64,000 nucleotides of DNA from Anaerolineaceae bacterium (GCA_016124855.1 WGMX01000054.1:1-64000); one strand, 5' to 3'. Shown: positions 49,601 to 57,764, numbered from the stretch's first letter. Numbers and translations: made by a program. The notes: a model not told the origin generated them from the letters alone.

Positions 49601-50999
49601 CAACACCGCTCGAACGCAGCCATGCCAACGGATCATTGTCATCTGCTTGGACGGCGCGCTCACGTCGGAAGGGAAGGTCTTCGTCAGGTGAATCCTCTGG
49701 CACGAGGCTGGCTAAATCGGGCAAATCACCGGTATAAATATTACCTGTCTCGTCGGGTGAGGCGACCTCCTCTGTCGATGCGGCATCCACATCATCCATA
49801 AAGGATGAGAAAAAGTCCGTTGAAATGGGTTCAGGCTCAGGGATTTCTTGTGGTGGTGGAGTCAACCGTCCGGTAAGGCCGCGTTTTGCGCCGGGGACGT
49901 TCGATTTGGGCGCTGCATCTGTGGGCAGAGAGCCTGTATCCGTCTTACCAAAACGTTCACTTAAGCCGGTGAGTGAACCCGTTGGTTTGCGAATAGTCGG
50001 TGAAGAATCATCGGTAACTGAAGGCAAATCGTTCGGAATATTACCCCAGTCCTCACTCGTTAAGGGAACGTCGAATGACTGCTTCGCCATAATATCTTCG
50101 TTGGCGGTAATGTCATTGAAGAAATCCGGAACTTCATTGATGTCGATATCGTCTTCAGCAGGCGCTTGCATATCGCTGCTGCCTGTCATGCCGAGCCAGT
50201 CAGGAGTTTGTGAATTTATTTCGCGTTGAGCGGCGAGTTCATAATCCAACTCTGGCAGTTTGAAGGCGTTGTCGGGAACGTCTTGCCCTTGTGCCAGTTC
50301 CAGCGCTAAATAGGGATCAAGCGATTCGATGCGGCCAATGTAGCGCTGAGCGTCCGAGGGACGGGCTTCGGTTAACCACATGGCGGCTAACAACGTGTTC
50401 GCCACCAGACAATCCGGCAGCACTTTTAGAACCTCAAGAGCGGTTTCGGCGGCCTCTACCCGCTGACCACGATCCCAATAGGTCTGTGCCAGCAGCAGTG
50501 GTAAATCAATGCGTTCCGGTGATGCTGCCCGCGCCATTTGAAGGGTGTCGATGGCCTGCTCATAAAGCCCGTTGCGCATGTATTGACGCGCAACAGCCCC
50601 GGCGGTCAACTGCACTTTACCGTGTTCTGTCTTGTGATACTTGCGGTAAAGTTCACGCAGATTTTCAAGAATGGTTGGATCATTCGGGGTTTGCTCGAAA
50701 GCGCGTTCCAAATGCCAGATAGCATCGTCAGGCCGTTTTTCGATACGGTAGACTTCGCTGAGTCCGGCATGGGCTTCACGGTCATCAGGGAAAACGCTCA
50801 AGACGCGGCGCATTACCTCGCCGGCTTCTTGCCAGCGTGAGGTGGCGACAAGGGCTTGTCCAAGAAGGCGGTAAGCTTGTGCATCTTTGGGAAAATATTG
50901 CAGGATATGCCGACAGTGCAGAATGACTTCTGCTGCACTGCCACTCTTGAGCAGGGTATCTAGTTTGGTGAGGTAGTCCCGTAGGCTGATGTCGGCCAT
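46626..50999 (-). CDS. Giant acidic TPR protein with about 19 tandem DTPDWLS[SA]M repeats
   Basis: From MADISLRDYLTKLDTLLKSG the product has 1457 residues. Residues 1-250 are TPRs (VILHCRHILQYFPKDAQAYRLLGQAL, DREAHAGLSEVYRIEKRPDDAIWHLERAF and so on). The remainder is strongly acidic and repeats Trp-Leu motifs: irregular ones first (DWLGMTG, AWLRSSG, SWLQGYG), then 15 near-identical units of about 24 residues (DTPDWLSSME...ADE..AEPLAAA), four diverged ones, and a basic patch before IPPWLQ at the C-terminus. No signal peptide. An extended -10 promoter lies at 51064-51072. The repeated motif suits multivalent binding to a partner, perhaps the TPRs themselves. Confidence 0.82.
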   Translation of the reverse strand: MADISLRDYLTKLDTLLKSGSAAEVILHCRHILQYFPKDAQAYRLLGQALVATSRWQEAGEVMRRVLSVFPDDREAHAGLSEVYRIEKRPDDAIWHLERAFEQTPNDPTILENLRELYRKYHKTEHGKVQLTAGAVARQYMRNGLYEQAIDTLQMARAASPERIDLPLLLAQTYWDRGQRVEAAETALEVLKVLPDCLVANTLLAAMWLTEARPSDAQRYIGRIESLDPYLALELAQGQDVPDNAFKLPELDYELAAQREINSQTPDWLGMTGSSDMQAPAEDDIDINEVPDFFNDITANEDIMAKQSFDVPLTSEDWGNIPNDLPSVTDDSSPTIRKPTGSLTGLSERFGKTDTGSLPTDAAPKSNVPGAKRGLTGRLTPPPQEIPEPEPISTDFFSSFMDDVDAASTEEVASPDETGNIYTGDLPDLASLVPEDSPDEDLPFRRERAVQADDNDPLAWLRSSGVEIDEEAPARSNDEDVYDAESDNFALQEADAADPLSWLQGYGGNDMVVEQDETKSVRATSELPIPEDQAGDPLAWLQTTESSDQIPTTSSDEASAQSSSEDPLDWLSDDSLLDEAFDLESLVNDQSPMPEQSSFETDVSSTAATPEWQDTMADEKDPLDWLSSEPESEPEAEPTDSFTWMEDAQPTDAVSSEDFPDWLNASESSSEIVDGAGVGSGDDLGWMTDLPDMVADDPAEAQQSGTTGMLDWLGKEKSDAPDMPAMELPDNDAPDWLGELNTDTPSNNPVSNVDENGFEWMSTADELPPVPSTSDVPDWLSGMDINAEADDEPEPLAAADTPDWLSSMEPDADETEAEPLAAADTPDWLSSMEPDADEAEAEPLAAADTPDWLSSMEPDADETEAEPLAAADTPDWLSSMEPDVDETEAEPLAAADTPDWLSSMEPDADEAEPEPLAAADTPDWLSSMEPDADEEEAEPLAAADTPDWLSSMEPDADEEEAEPLAAADTPDWLSSMEPDADETEAEPLAADTPDWLSSMEPDADETEAEPLAAADTPDWLSSMEPDADETEAEPLAAADTPDWLSSMEPDADEEEAEPLAAADTPDWLSSMEPDADEAEAEPLAAADTPDWLSSMEPDADEAEPEPLAAADTPDWLSSMEQDADEPEAEPLAAADTPDWLSSMEQDADEAEEADEPAAIVDTPDWLSSMDIGSDSKVEAEPEPIVTDTPDWLSAMQPDDEPEAESEPLAAADTPDWLSAMQPEDEPEPLGIADTPDWLSAMQPDDEPEAVVSEDQNAEVKATDMSNWLDDMPEPELDTAQPMNDEEWSEAAELAPEMTADVPDWLTAMNSTSNDAPTNGENNDDYQWDDASQEESMPAAPAPASNAPDWLNAMVPGLDVDYDAPEDEQVETEFLPTNREATPLEPTKETKVRPEFGWLLDIVSEESQQVTVVADKTALRRFVFSKLPTWLRKPTEQPDKSPAGESEADNVDIPPWLQ
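47571..48650 (-). repeat. 72-bp coding minisatellite, 15 units
   Basis: Unit starts recur every 72 bases from 47571 to 48576, except one 69-base step (48003 to 48072) that removes a single Ala codon. Units are highly similar in DNA as well as protein, so the array expanded recently or is kept uniform. More diverged units continue to about 47270. Confidence 0.9.
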
Positions 51000-51063
51000 T
51001 CTGCTCTTTATCCATCCTGACGCGAGCAAACCTAAATCTGCCCGACTTTCGGCTGTTTTGAAG

Positions 51064-51072
51064 ATTATAGCA
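51064..51072 (-). promoter_or_regulatory. Extended -10 promoter of the DWL-repeat operon
   Basis: The minus strand reads TGCTATAAT, an extended -10 element, 65 bases before the start codon at 50999. No -35 match is needed for this promoter class and none is seen. Confidence 0.45.
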
Positions 51073-51157
51073 TAGAAATGAAAATGAAACGTGTAACATC
51101 ATCTCAACGCAAAAGCCCGCTTTCCGAAGCAAATATTCGCCCAAAATCTTAAGCCCA

Positions 51158-51166
51158 TGATATACT
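51158..51166 (+). promoter_or_regulatory. Extended -10 promoter of the second Uma2 gene
   Basis: TGATATACT is an extended -10 element 42 bases before the start codon at 51209. It diverges from the promoter at 51064. Confidence 0.4.
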
Positions 51167-51208
51167 CCCACTTAGATTAGAAGTGTTGGCAGACTAGGTA
51201 ACATACTA

Positions 51209-51778
51209 ATGTTTATCGATGAGCGGTTAATAACGGTAGATGACTTCTGGTCGTTGATTACGCAACCTGAATATGTTGACCGAAAATTTGAACTTATTAA
51301 TGGGGTTATCGTAGAAGCAATGTCACCGGGACTTGAACACGGCATTATTATGTTTCGGCTCGGCAGCAAGTTGACTTTTTTTGTCGATAGTCGTGATCTA
51401 GGAGTTGTTGCAGGTGAAGTTGATCATTATTTGCGGAGTGATCGCTATAATACCCGACGACCTGATATTGAGTTTATCAGCAAAGAACGTTTAGCACGTA
51501 TTCAAGATAAATCGCAGCCTGTACCCCTAATGCCCGATTTGGTTGTTGAGGTGAAATCGCCGGGAAATACTTATGAGGAACTGCGTCAGAAAGCAGCCTA
51601 CTACTTACAAAACGGTGTGCGTATCGTCTGGCTCGTTTACCCTGAAAAACGCAGTATTATTGTCTATAAATCAGATACGCCACAATTCGTTACACTGGGT
51701 ATAAATGACATACTTGATGGTGGTGATGTATTACCCGGATTCGTTTTACCACTCAAAGAAATCTTCGTAAATATTTAA
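51209..51778 (+). CDS. Uma2-family (DUF820) PD-(D/E)xK-like protein, 2
   Basis: The 189-residue product has the Uma2 layout: FELINGVIVEAMSPG, TRRPDIEFISKER (Asp), PDLVVEVKSPGNTYEELRQKAAYYLQNGVRIVWLVYPEKR (Glu-x-Lys and the QNG.R..W helix-strand). Unlike the first Uma2 protein at 22491 it has an intact E-V-K, so its nuclease centre looks complete. It is followed six bases later by a secreted-protein gene with no ribosome site of its own. Confidence 0.87.
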   Translation: MFIDERLITVDDFWSLITQPEYVDRKFELINGVIVEAMSPGLEHGIIMFRLGSKLTFFVDSRDLGVVAGEVDHYLRSDRYNTRRPDIEFISKERLARIQDKSQPVPLMPDLVVEVKSPGNTYEELRQKAAYYLQNGVRIVWLVYPEKRSIIVYKSDTPQFVTLGINDILDGGDVLPGFVLPLKEIFVNI

Positions 51779-51783
51779 TCCTA

Positions 51784-52917
51784 ATGGTGTATCGTTCGTA
51801 CCATTATCTTTTTTTGATTTGTGTATCTCTGTTTTTCATTGCTCCTGCTGCCGCCCAAATTCAACAGCCCACCCTCGAAGATTTCTGGAATGGCAAAGCC
51901 GAGTGGGTGGTGGATGTCGCCAACGTTGGTTTGCCTGTAGGCGAAAGTGATACCCTCTATAAAGGAAATAACGAATACTGGTCATATCTCCATGCCAGCG
52001 ATCAATCGGCAGGTGTGGTTGACCAATGTGGCGATCCGGTAGCGTTCCCCGGCTGCACAACCCTCTGGCAAAGTATGGATGGCGGCAAGAGTTTCAATAT
52101 CACTGCGCCGATTTGTTTGATGCAGTGTACAAGCTGCCCCTGTGATGACCAGCGCGACCACATCACCGCCCAACAGTATCCGCGTGTGGTGGATGCGGGT
52201 GACCGCCAGTATATGGCTTATGAATGGCACGCTCAGGTGATGCTTCGTTCTTCAACCGATGGCATCAATTGGTCAGATTGGAAGTATCTGCTTACTCCCG
52301 GCGGCACATGGCCTACATCTTATAAGGCATGTACGGTAACGGAAACCATTGGCCCACATCCGAATATTCGCGGGCAGGCTGATGGTTGTTTGGTTGGTGC
52401 GCCACCGGGATTGTACGTGGAAGGTAGCACACTTTATGTGTTTGTGGCAGCCGGATCAGCGCCGGGGCATATGCGCTGCTACAAAGGGGATCGCTATAGT
52501 GATCTCGGTAAACTCAAGCGCTGTGACACCGATCCGTTGTTCAGTGGCGCAAGTGACTATGGCCCGACCGACATCACCGTCGGCGCAGCGATTGATGCTT
52601 ACTTCGACTTCCGTTATGTCAGTTCCGCCGATGTGCTGAAAGTGGGCGACCACTACTACATGAGCTACGAGGGCATTCGCGGGCCGGATGTCTTGGAGCG
52701 TGGTATGGATACGCAATTCGGCTTGGGTTTCGCTCGTTCAGTGGGAAACAGTATCGACGGCGCGTGGGAGAAATATCCAAACAATCCGGTGATTGATACG
52801 ACAGGCTTTAACGTGGGTATTGGTCACGCTGATATGCTGGTGGTCGATGGCGTGACCGTCATGTACACCCAAACGGGCGAAAACACGCGAGGGCGTTATG
52901 TGCTGAAGTGGAAGTGA
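51784..52917 (+). CDS. Secreted five-bladed-propeller-like protein
   Basis: The 377-residue product has a signal peptide (YLFLICVSLFFIAPAAAQ) and an extracellular domain resembling GH43/GH32-type or sialidase-like propellers: EYWSYLHASDQ, TTLWQSMDGGKSF, RQYMAYEWHAQVMLRSSTDGINWSDW, VGDHYYMSYEG, DGAWEKYPNNPVI. The Cys-rich stretch CLMQCTSCPCDDQRDH could bind metal or form disulphides. Catalytic carboxylates cannot be assigned. The start is six bases after the Uma2 stop. Confidence 0.7.
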   Translation: MVYRSYHYLFLICVSLFFIAPAAAQIQQPTLEDFWNGKAEWVVDVANVGLPVGESDTLYKGNNEYWSYLHASDQSAGVVDQCGDPVAFPGCTTLWQSMDGGKSFNITAPICLMQCTSCPCDDQRDHITAQQYPRVVDAGDRQYMAYEWHAQVMLRSSTDGINWSDWKYLLTPGGTWPTSYKACTVTETIGPHPNIRGQADGCLVGAPPGLYVEGSTLYVFVAAGSAPGHMRCYKGDRYSDLGKLKRCDTDPLFSGASDYGPTDITVGAAIDAYFDFRYVSSADVLKVGDHYYMSYEGIRGPDVLERGMDTQFGLGFARSVGNSIDGAWEKYPNNPVIDTTGFNVGIGHADMLVVDGVTVMYTQTGENTRGRYVLKWK

Positions 52918-52926
52918 AGGCAAGCT

Positions 52927-53523
52927 ATGTCTCAACATGAAGGTACGCTCATCGATAAGATTGCTTTTTTGAATACCGAACAGCAAGAACGCGTGCTGAA
53001 ATTGGTTGAGGATATTGAAGCGAAAGAGCCTTCCGATACGCTGCGGATTCTCGTTCGTTTCGAACCCTATTTGATCGAAATTGTGGCAAAACATCCAGAT
53101 CGATCTGATTTTTGGTCTGGTCGTGGTGGTGGTGAAGAACCTGTGGATGCTTTATGTTCATATCTCAAAGAACATCATCATTTATTAGTTGCTAAATCAT
53201 CGGGAGAGCGGGCCTTTTATCTGATTGGCTCTTTAACGCCGCTAACTCCTGAGCGCACTTATATGATGGTTGGTCGCAATCTCGATACCGGATTGCCTGC
53301 ACGAATAGAAATATCGAGTATCGAAGTACGCGAACAAATTTCCACAGCCATGCAAATTAAAATTAAAAGTGTAGCGGGGAATATCAAGCTAATTCCCAAA
53401 AATATGCAGTTGCCCGAAGATATACTTTCTGGAGCAACTATTCGCATTCGAGGACGGTATGGACATTTACCGGGTTTAGCGGGAGCAGTGCAGGAAACTA
53501 CTGGATTAAATGTTGTCGATTAA
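52927..53523 (+). CDS. Hypothetical protein, 198 residues
   Basis: I do not recognise this product. It starts with a helical leucine-rich segment (DKIAFLNTEQQERVLKLVEDIEAKEPS) and has a beta-rich second half (LVAKSSGERAFYLIGSLTP, YMMVGRNLDTGLPARIEI, GATIRIRGRYGHLPGLAGAV). No signal peptide or membrane helix. GAAGG lies before the ATG, nine bases after the preceding stop, so it follows the secreted protein in one transcript. Confidence 0.65.
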   Translation: MSQHEGTLIDKIAFLNTEQQERVLKLVEDIEAKEPSDTLRILVRFEPYLIEIVAKHPDRSDFWSGRGGGEEPVDALCSYLKEHHHLLVAKSSGERAFYLIGSLTPLTPERTYMMVGRNLDTGLPARIEISSIEVREQISTAMQIKIKSVAGNIKLIPKNMQLPEDILSGATIRIRGRYGHLPGLAGAVQETTGLNVVD

Positions 53524-53779
53524 TTCCGTTAATTACACCTTAAAATCATCCCTTGGCATAAACTTGAAACCCGGCAGTGCACTCCCGCCCGTTTAATAGC
53601 CCCGACAGATAGTCAGTAATATTTGTATTAATTCCGTAATTGAAGTAAATTCCAACTGTACATTGCAGTCTAAGAACTTCTTCAGGCAAAGAGAGGAGCA
53701 TTTTATTTGCGAAAATATCGGTTTAAGAGAGAGAAACATACTTATTTGATGGAAAATTGGGAAGAAGGAGATCAAAGAT

Positions 53780-55081
53780 ATGACCGGTAAAAGCTTTTGG
53801 AAACAATGTTTGTTAGTCATTTTTGTCTTGGTTATGTTTAGTGGTCTGTCTCTGCCAGTTTCGGCGAATGGCGCAGAACAAACTGCGGATGCCACCGCGA
53901 ATACGCGTTGTTTGGCATCATATCCGGGGGCAACCAGCGGGCCGGATATTTTGTCGTCTTGCCAATGGGACATGGTGAAAATTAACGCACTGGCTGCTAA
54001 CGCCAAAGCGACAGGTCGTGGTGTGAAGGTTGGTGTCATTGATGGAGGCATCGATTTCAGCCATCCTGATCTGGCCGGAGCGATTGATGTTGGGCTTTCC
54101 TGTTCATTTATCTACAGCACAACACCCACAGCCGATCCGCAAGAAATCGGCAACGGCGATTGTTCAAACAAATTAGCCGTGCAAGATTTGCAAGGTCACG
54201 GTACACACGTCGCGACAACCATCGCAGGGCGCAAGAATGGAATAGGGATTGTCGGCGTTGCCCCTGAAGCGACGATTGTTGGCCTCAAAGCCTGTACATT
54301 TGTGGGCTATTGTTTCGCAGATTCGGTTGCGGCAGCGCTCCGTTATGCTGGTGACAAGCGCTTGGATGTCGTAAACCTCAGCTTATTTGCTGATCCTTAT
54401 TTGTATTACTGCTCCAATGATGCTGGACAGCGCGCGATTATTAAAGACCTTCAAGATGCTGCCCGTTACGCGCAGCAGCGAGGTGTTGTGATTGTCGCCG
54501 CTGCCGGAAATGAAGCCCAAGACCTCGGTCATCCGACTGTCGATGATATTAGCCCTGATTGGCCGCCGGATGCGGCAGTGGTTCGCGATGTAGGTAATAA
54601 CTGCCGTGTTGCTCCTGCCGAACTCCCCGGCGTGGTTACGGTATCGGCTTCGGGAGTCAATACGTTGGCGAGTTACTCGACTTATGGTTCTCCGGTTGAT
54701 GTCACTGCTCCCGGTGGTGATGCCCCTCAAACTCCCTCGACGGTGTTTGGACGTGGACGTATTCTGGCGGGTTGGTCAAGCACCGATATTACCGGTACAT
54801 GGGAAGCCCTCATATCAGTAAACCGCGCAGTTGTGAGCGGGGGCGGCAGGTATGTTTGGATCAGTGGTACGTCGATGGCCTCACCCCATGTGGCAGGTGT
54901 CGCAGCACTCATTCGTCAGGTAAATCCGGGTATGCCTCAAGGTGCGGTTGCGGCCTTGCTTCGCTCATCCGCAACACCGTTATCCTGTCCGGCGGATGAT
55001 GCACGCTGTAAAGGTGGAAAAGGGTCGAATTCTTTCTTTGGGTCTGGCATGGTAAACGCCTTAGCTGCCGTGAGCCGGTAG
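53780..55081 (+). CDS. Secreted subtilisin-like serine protease (S8)
   Basis: The 433-residue product has a signal peptide (LLVIFVLVMFSGLSLPVSA) and a peptidase S8 domain with the triad in order: Asp in VGVIDGGIDFSHPDL (near 92), His in GHGTHVATTIAG (near 144), Ser in GTSMASPHVAGVAAL (near 362). The oxyanion Asn is in VIVAAAGNEAQD. Only about 45 residues lie between the signal peptide and the catalytic domain, too few for a standard I9 propeptide. Several Cys suggest disulphides. AGAAGGAGAT precedes the ATG, and a terminator follows at 55134. Confidence 0.92.
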   Translation: MTGKSFWKQCLLVIFVLVMFSGLSLPVSANGAEQTADATANTRCLASYPGATSGPDILSSCQWDMVKINALAANAKATGRGVKVGVIDGGIDFSHPDLAGAIDVGLSCSFIYSTTPTADPQEIGNGDCSNKLAVQDLQGHGTHVATTIAGRKNGIGIVGVAPEATIVGLKACTFVGYCFADSVAAALRYAGDKRLDVVNLSLFADPYLYYCSNDAGQRAIIKDLQDAARYAQQRGVVIVAAAGNEAQDLGHPTVDDISPDWPPDAAVVRDVGNNCRVAPAELPGVVTVSASGVNTLASYSTYGSPVDVTAPGGDAPQTPSTVFGRGRILAGWSSTDITGTWEALISVNRAVVSGGGRYVWISGTSMASPHVAGVAALIRQVNPGMPQGAVAALLRSSATPLSCPADDARCKGGKGSNSFFGSGMVNALAAVSR

Positions 55082-55133
55082 TTATTAACGTCTGAAACGT
55101 CCAATAAACTTTCGGCGTTTAAAATCAGATTAA

Positions 55134-55175
55134 AAGCCTCGCTAACCTAATTTATGGGAAGCGAGGCTTTTTTGC
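55134..55175 (+). terminator. Intrinsic terminator after the subtilase gene
   Basis: AAGCCTCGCT (55134-55143) pairs with AGCGAGGCTT (55160-55169) and is followed by TTTTT. Confidence 0.8.
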
Positions 55176-55292
55176 AGCAGTCCTTAGCCGCAAAATATTC
55201 AATTAATTCCACTTGTAGAGTCTTACTGAGACCTCTTTTTGTGGGGCAACGCATAAGTCATACAAAGCATCCTGCGGTGCTTTGCACGATAG

Positions 55293-55308
55293 AAGCATAG
55301 TGCTTTTT
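55293..55308 (+). terminator. Possible small terminator/attenuator in the BMP leader
   Basis: AAGCA-TAG-TGCTT with a following T run, 81 bases before the start codon. The 5-bp stem is weak on its own. Confidence 0.3.
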
Positions 55309-55388
55309 GTACAACTTTTACACTTGTCGGATTAGCAATGCTTGATAAACTCTGCTTAACATTTAGCAATGTTCAGGAGGCTTTTTGC

Positions 55389-56615
55389 ATGTCTCGTAAA
55401 TTACTGTTGTGTAGTTTGATGATTGCGGCGTTCGCTGCTTTGGCGATTATGCCAGCAGCCGCGCAGGACGATACCTTAAAAATTGGTATGCTGTTGGTCG
55501 GCCCCAAGAATGACGGCGGCTGGAGCCAAGCTCATTATGATGCCGGTGAATATGTCGCCAAGAACGTCCCCGGCGTGGAATTTTTGGAACCGTTGGAAAA
55601 TATTAACGCTGGTAATCCGGACATTACCACCGAAGCGGCAGCGAAGTCCTTGATTGACGCTGGCGCGAAGATCGTCTTTATGACGACTGACGATTATGCC
55701 GATGACACCGACAAGATTGCCGCCAAGTATCCGGATGTCGTCTTCATTCACGCTTCTGGCGATCATGTTTATTCGGGAGTTGCGCCCGCGAACGTCGGAA
55801 ACGTCATGGGGCAGATGGAATGGGGCAAGATGATTGCGGGCTGTGCCGCCGCGCTGACCACCCAGACCGGCAGCATCGGCTACGTTGGGCCGCTGGTTAA
55901 CTATGAAACCCGTCGTCTGGTTTCTTCGGCCTATTTGGGCGCGAAGTACTGCTACGAAAATTATCGTGGCATGAGCGGCGCTGACCTCAAGTTCGATGTG
56001 GTGTGGATCGGTTTCTGGTTCAACATCCCCGGCGTTACCCTTGACCCGACCGAAGTTTCAACCCAATTTATTGATGAAGGTAAAGACGTGCTGATGTCGG
56101 GCATCGACACCACCGAAGCCATCACCGCTGCCGATAAGAGTACCAAAGAAGGTAAGCAGGTGTGGGCTGTTCAGTACGACCTGAAATCCGCCTGCGATAC
56201 GGCTCCAGATGTGTGCCTCGGCGCTCCATATTTCAATTGGGGGCCGGCATATAAGGGTATCGTCGAAGCGGTTAAGGCTGGCACATGGAAAGCCAGTTGG
56301 GATTACAATGGCCCCGATTGGACGGACATCAATAATCCCGATACGTCGGCGGTTGGGTTCACCTTCGGTCAGGCGTTGAGCGAAGACAACAAAAAGTCAC
56401 TGGATGATTTCATTGCCAAGATGGCTGCCTATGCCACCGATCCGGCCAACAAAGATACTTTCTGGCTGTGGCAAGGGCCGCTGAACTATGCCGATGGAAC
56501 TGAATTGGCCAAAGACGGCGTGAAGCTGCCGATGATCGCCAAGCCAGCCGATGGTCCAAGCGTGTGGTACCTTGACCAAGTGCTGCAAGGTATGGGCAGC
56601 ACAGCCAAGGAATAG
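55389..56615 (+). CDS. BMP-family (nucleoside/purine type) ABC substrate-binding protein
   Basis: From MSRKLLLCSLM (AGGAGG eight bases upstream) the product has 408 residues with a signal peptide (LLLCSLMIAAFAALAIMPAAAQ) and a BMP/PnrA-like binding fold: IGMLLVGPKNDGGWSQAHYDAGEYV, ITTEAAAKSLIDAGAKIVFMTTDDYAD, YPDVVFIHASGD, NVGNVMGQMEWGKMIAGCAAALTT, SIGYVGPLVNYETRRLVSSAYLGAKY. Relatives bind purine nucleosides or riboflavin-like ligands. No permease or ATPase gene lies in the window, so the transporter partners are elsewhere. The lack of a lipobox is unusual for a monoderm-style binding protein. Confidence 0.9.
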   Translation: MSRKLLLCSLMIAAFAALAIMPAAAQDDTLKIGMLLVGPKNDGGWSQAHYDAGEYVAKNVPGVEFLEPLENINAGNPDITTEAAAKSLIDAGAKIVFMTTDDYADDTDKIAAKYPDVVFIHASGDHVYSGVAPANVGNVMGQMEWGKMIAGCAAALTTQTGSIGYVGPLVNYETRRLVSSAYLGAKYCYENYRGMSGADLKFDVVWIGFWFNIPGVTLDPTEVSTQFIDEGKDVLMSGIDTTEAITAADKSTKEGKQVWAVQYDLKSACDTAPDVCLGAPYFNWGPAYKGIVEAVKAGTWKASWDYNGPDWTDINNPDTSAVGFTFGQALSEDNKKSLDDFIAKMAAYATDPANKDTFWLWQGPLNYADGTELAKDGVKLPMIAKPADGPSVWYLDQVLQGMGSTAKE

Positions 56616-56658
56616 TCGATAGGTTCTAGTCGTTAGAAAAGACAAACCATGTCCAAGG

Positions 56659-56690
56659 AAAGGCGAGTAGCGATACTCGCCTTTTTGTTT
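56659..56690 (+). terminator. Intrinsic terminator after the BMP-type gene
   Basis: A perfect 11-bp stem (AAAGGCGAGTA at 56659-56669, complement at 56674-56684) with loop GCGA, followed by a T-rich run. Confidence 0.88.
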
Positions 56691-56764
56691 GCCAGCGGCT
56701 TGACAGGAATGAACTTACGTTCTATTCTTGGAATTATGTTCTAACAGTATGCTAAGGAATATCC

Positions 56765-57079
56765 ATGTCCCAAACAGTGGGCATCTACTTGATGGTGGAC
56801 TTTGACTGGCCCAATCCCTTTGAGCAGGCTCACGCTAAGCTTGCGCGCCATTTGCACGATGTCCTACAAAACAAATCATGGATTAAAGAGTCGGTCGCTG
56901 CCAGCGGTGGAGTGGGTGGATACGAAGACTCGTCATGGGTTTTCTGGCTCGAAAATTATGCAGCGCTGGATAAACTGCTGCGCAGCTCCACTGATGAGGT
57001 CGCGCAGGCTTATCGAGCTTTTTTTTCAGCAATGCCCCACGTGACTGAAAAGATTCGCGAGGAAGTCCAATTTCTCTGA
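56765..57079 (+). CDS. Hypothetical protein, 104 residues, first gene of the ThiS/VOC/BNR operon
   Basis: I do not recognise the family. The sequence (TVGIYLMVDFDWPNPFEQAHAKLARHLHDVLQ, then SSWVFWLENYAALDKLLRSSTDEVAQAYRAFF) has a beta-alpha-beta-alpha pattern like a small ferredoxin-like (dimeric alpha/beta barrel or antibiotic-biosynthesis-monooxygenase) domain. It starts a tight operon of six genes; the gap to the next is 11 bases. Confidence 0.7.
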   Translation: MSQTVGIYLMVDFDWPNPFEQAHAKLARHLHDVLQNKSWIKESVAASGGVGGYEDSSWVFWLENYAALDKLLRSSTDEVAQAYRAFFSAMPHVTEKIREEVQFL

Positions 57080-57090
57080 GGAGAAGTTCA

Positions 57091-57366
57091 ATGCCAAATG
57101 TACACTTTACCACTCATTTGCAGCGCTTTTTCCCAACTTTGCAGCAAGGGACACAAGCCGATGGTCAGACCGTCGCTGAAGTTGTCCGTTCTTTAGAACA
57201 GCAGCATCCCGGCTTGGCTGCTTATATCGTGGATGAACAGGGTGCGCTCCGTAAGCACGTTAATATCTTCGTGAATGATGAATTGGTGATCGACCGCCAA
57301 AAGTTGAGTGACGTTGTAGGACAAAAAACGCGCGTCTTTATTTTCCAAGCACTTTCCGGCGGATAA
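57091..57366 (+). CDS. MoaD/ThiS-family ubiquitin-like sulfur carrier
   Basis: The 91-residue protein has the ubiquitin-like fold pattern (VHFTTHLQRFF, TVAEVVRSLEQQHPGLAAYIVDEQGALRKHVNIFVNDELV) and ends in the diagnostic Gly-Gly (FQALSGG), with no residues after it. Such proteins are activated as C-terminal thiocarboxylates and give sulfur to molybdopterin, thiamine, tRNA or amino acid synthesis. No adenylyltransferase (MoeB/ThiF) gene is adjacent. The ready-made GG end suggests no protease processing is needed. GAGGAGAAG precedes the ATG. Confidence 0.88.
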   Translation: MPNVHFTTHLQRFFPTLQQGTQADGQTVAEVVRSLEQQHPGLAAYIVDEQGALRKHVNIFVNDELVIDRQKLSDVVGQKTRVFIFQALSGG

Positions 57367-57373
57367 ACACATC

Positions 57374-57742
57374 ATGATAAACGGACTGATGGAAGTGATT
57401 GTGTATGTTCAGCACATGGATGCTCAGGTTCGTTTTTACCGCGACATATTAGGATTCAAAGTTCGGTTTCCTTCAGATTTAACAGACTATTCCAACGAGT
57501 ATTGGGTTGAACTAGAAACCGGTGCCTGTACATTGGCGCTGCATGGCGGCGGAAGTGGTCATGCCGGAGAAGAAACCGCCAAGTTGGTTTTTGGTGTGAA
57601 CGATATAGAGGTGGCCCGGCAAATGCTGCTGGCGAAAGGTGTTGCTGCCTCAGAAATACGGTCACCTGCGCCGGGCATCATGGTCGTGGATGCATTCGAC
57701 CCTGAACATAATCCCTTCTCGCTCGAATCGCGCAATAACTAG
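57374..57742 (+). CDS. VOC-superfamily protein 1 of the operon
   Basis: The 122-residue glyoxalase-like protein has two VOC modules: VIVYVQHMDAQVRFYRDILGFKVRFP and KLVFGVNDIEVARQMLLAKGV, with EYWVELETGACTLALHGGG between and DAFDPEHNPFSLE at the end. The His and Glu that bind metal in glyoxalase I are partly visible. It is seven bases after the ThiS-like gene and has only a weak ribosome site, so it probably depends on coupled translation. Confidence 0.85.
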   Translation: MINGLMEVIVYVQHMDAQVRFYRDILGFKVRFPSDLTDYSNEYWVELETGACTLALHGGGSGHAGEETAKLVFGVNDIEVARQMLLAKGVAASEIRSPAPGIMVVDAFDPEHNPFSLESRNN

Positions 57743-57764
57743 AGTCATTTTTTCAAAAGGAGTC

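Larger units (their letters stand above)
55082..55388. other. Gene-free interval, leader of the BMP-type gene
   Basis: These 307 bases contain the subtilase terminator (55134-55175), two hairpins with related stems (AAAGCA/TGCTTT at 55264-55283; AAGCA-TAG-TGCTT followed by TTT at 55293-55308) and a direct repeat TTAGCAATG at 55332-55340 and 55363-55371. AGGAGG lies at 55376-55381. No open frame precedes 55389 convincingly. Confidence 0.6.
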
